Shown: in pieces, positions 62,769 through 64,000 of the stretch | Position numbering within the stretch: position 1 is the stretch's first letter | How the letters are laid out: every line of letters starts with the position of its first letter | Assembly (NCBI GenBank): GCA_944470555.2 | Contig: OX104127.1 | Span: 129,953,113-130,017,112, forward strand | Source: Heterobilharzia americana | Taxonomy: Eukaryota > Platyhelminthes > Trematoda > Strigeidida > Schistosomatidae | DNA: 64,000 bases | Reading direction: 5' to 3' | Notes under the pieces: model-generated | Seen by the model: the letters and a program-made list of their open reading frames with translations, nothing else | Database searches by the model: none | What the model was told of the DNA's origin: nothing | Program-made: the position numbers and the translations under genes

Positions 62769-63780
62769 TAGAAGAAACCAAGGCTGCTGCCTACTATCAC
62801 CGGTGATCTTCCTGACTCTGGTCGACTGGATCATGCAGCAAACCGTGAGGAGCGAGAAGATGGGGATGCGCTGTTTGACCGATGAAAAGACCCCAGAAGA
62901 AGATTTAGATTTCGCCAATGATGATTCATGTCTAATGTCTTGTAACACAAACTCGAAGATCTACAGGCGAAAACTGATAAGTTGACAGAAGAGGCTGGGC
63001 AGCGAATATGGGACTTCAAGTGAATGTAGAGAAGACGAAGGTGATGAAGATACCCAACAAACAACAGCATCAATAATAAGCATCAATCACCATGAACAGG
63101 AGAAATTTGAACGAAGTAGTCTCTCTCACCTACCTAAGCTGCATCGTTTCAACCACAGGTGGCACAGATGAGGACACTAAAGCAGCCAGGATCGGAAAGG
63201 CAGGCAAGACAGGCCCTCCTGCATTAATCTAAAATCAGTGTGGAGATCTAATACGCTCGGCACAAAGAACAAGATTCGGATTTTCAACACTAACGTCAAG
63301 TCAGTGCTTCGATGTGATGGTTGATAGACTTGACGGTGCGTTACGAAAGTATTTCCAACAAACTACAGGCATTCATCAACAGCTGCCACCTACGCTCACT
63401 CAATACTGAAGACCAGATGGCCAGAAAGAATAAGCAACAAGGAACTCAGTCCGGCTGGCAACGAAACAACCAAGAACCCGTCGCTCAACAAATATGCAGG
63501 AGAGGAAATTGGAGATGGATTGGGCATACACTGAGAAGATCGATTGGGGACATCATGCATCAGGCCAGGCCCTCGAGGGGAACCCAAAGGAGAAACGACG
63601 GGTTGGACATCTGAGGTGAGGGTGACATGGAGGAGATGGTGTGAGGAATAAATGAGATCTTCTGAACAGACATGGAGCCAGGTTCAATAGACTGCAGAGA
63701 ACAGAGTGTGGTGGAGATGTGCAACTGAAGCCCAGTATTCCACTAAAAACCCGAGCGACTAGGAAAATAATAAGAATAAT

Positions 63781-64000
63781 ATATATGACTTGGTTAGATG
63801 TCTTGACTGGTCATTGAGGAGTTAGGAATTTTATATCGTCTAATCATGAATGCCGTTTGAATTTCGTCGTTTATTTGGAGTGTGGACACCGAGCTATGAG
63901 AGTTGCTGTCACAGCGCAATTTGATATATGCTAGTTGGTTAAGGGCAATAAGCAGGAGGCCTTAGACCCAGGTTTTGAGCTAGCTTTTTATATTACAAGC
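63781..64000 (-). repeat. Flank and partial copy of the 60-kb dispersed repeat
   Basis: From about 63895 the sequence GCTAGTTGGTTAAGGGCAAT followed by AAGCAGGAGGCC resembles the reverse complement of the direct-repeat block at 60357-60389 and its neighbours. The copy runs off the window end. No gene is seen. Confidence 0.45.

Larger units (their letters stand above)
61437..63780 (+). mobile_element. RTE-like element with internal deletion (plus strand)
   Basis: The 5' end shares TAGTTACTAGCCGGTCCT with the minus-strand copy at 35.0 kb, and the 3' end runs to a short AATAATAAGAATAAT tail. It keeps the endonuclease start (KVRMGIWNVHTM, about 61700-61738), then GPTNNADEERKEEFYRQ and ILMGDM. About 1 kb of polymerase sequence is missing at about 62770, where the linker passes directly into GCTGCTGCCTACTATCACC. 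The polymerase end (FANDDS) and RIFNTNVKSVL follow in broken frames. Confidence 0.86.

Noticed and set aside
1..64000. CRISPR array, bacterial operons or prophage
   Set aside because: No regularly spaced repeats or prokaryotic gene organisation; all evidence points to an animal genome.

Overview
The window is AT-rich, repeat-dense animal DNA, most probably from a blood fluke (genus Schistosoma). The grounds are: tRNA-headed short repeats with a hammerhead-ribozyme body (the Sm-alpha type), RTE- and CR1-like non-LTR elements of the kinds known from schistosomes, a Penelope-like element with a GIY-YIG domain, an old Gypsy-type LTR retrotransposon, and one host gene with a very long intron. The species cannot be settled from the sequence. 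Names of repeat families are from memory of their motifs; no database search was run.

Layout. 1-18.9 kb: a base-richer, gene-free stretch of old degenerate repeats. A Gypsy element (7078-12352, two LTRs, 4-bp TATT target duplication, every coding part broken) sits inside an older repeat. A solo LTR of the same family lies at 17285-17628, beside a shorter second copy of that older repeat. 18.9-43.2 kb: more AT-rich, with a decayed Penelope-like element (minus strand, 22.9-24.6 kb), an RTE 3' fragment (25.8 kb), two RTE copies in opposite orientation that share about 1.15 kb without visible difference (28.7-29.9 and 31.7-35.0 kb), several hammerhead SINEs, and a CR1-like element (40.6-43.2 kb). 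43.2-48.4 kb: no clear gene. 48.4-59.0 kb: a SoxB-like HMG-box transcription factor gene on the plus strand, seen as two coding exons joined in phase 0 across an 8.86-kb intron. 59.0-64.0 kb: 3' flank, a foldback/tRNA-like repeat cluster, another hammerhead SINE and a deleted RTE copy.

The Sox gene is the only convincing host gene. All reverse-transcriptase genes are broken. The most interesting non-coding element is a SINE copy at 39.4 kb whose hammerhead ribozyme core is complete by eye (all invariant core residues, stems I-III paired, GUC cleavage site). Several sister copies are damaged in different ways, and three sets of copies lie as close head-to-head inverted pairs.
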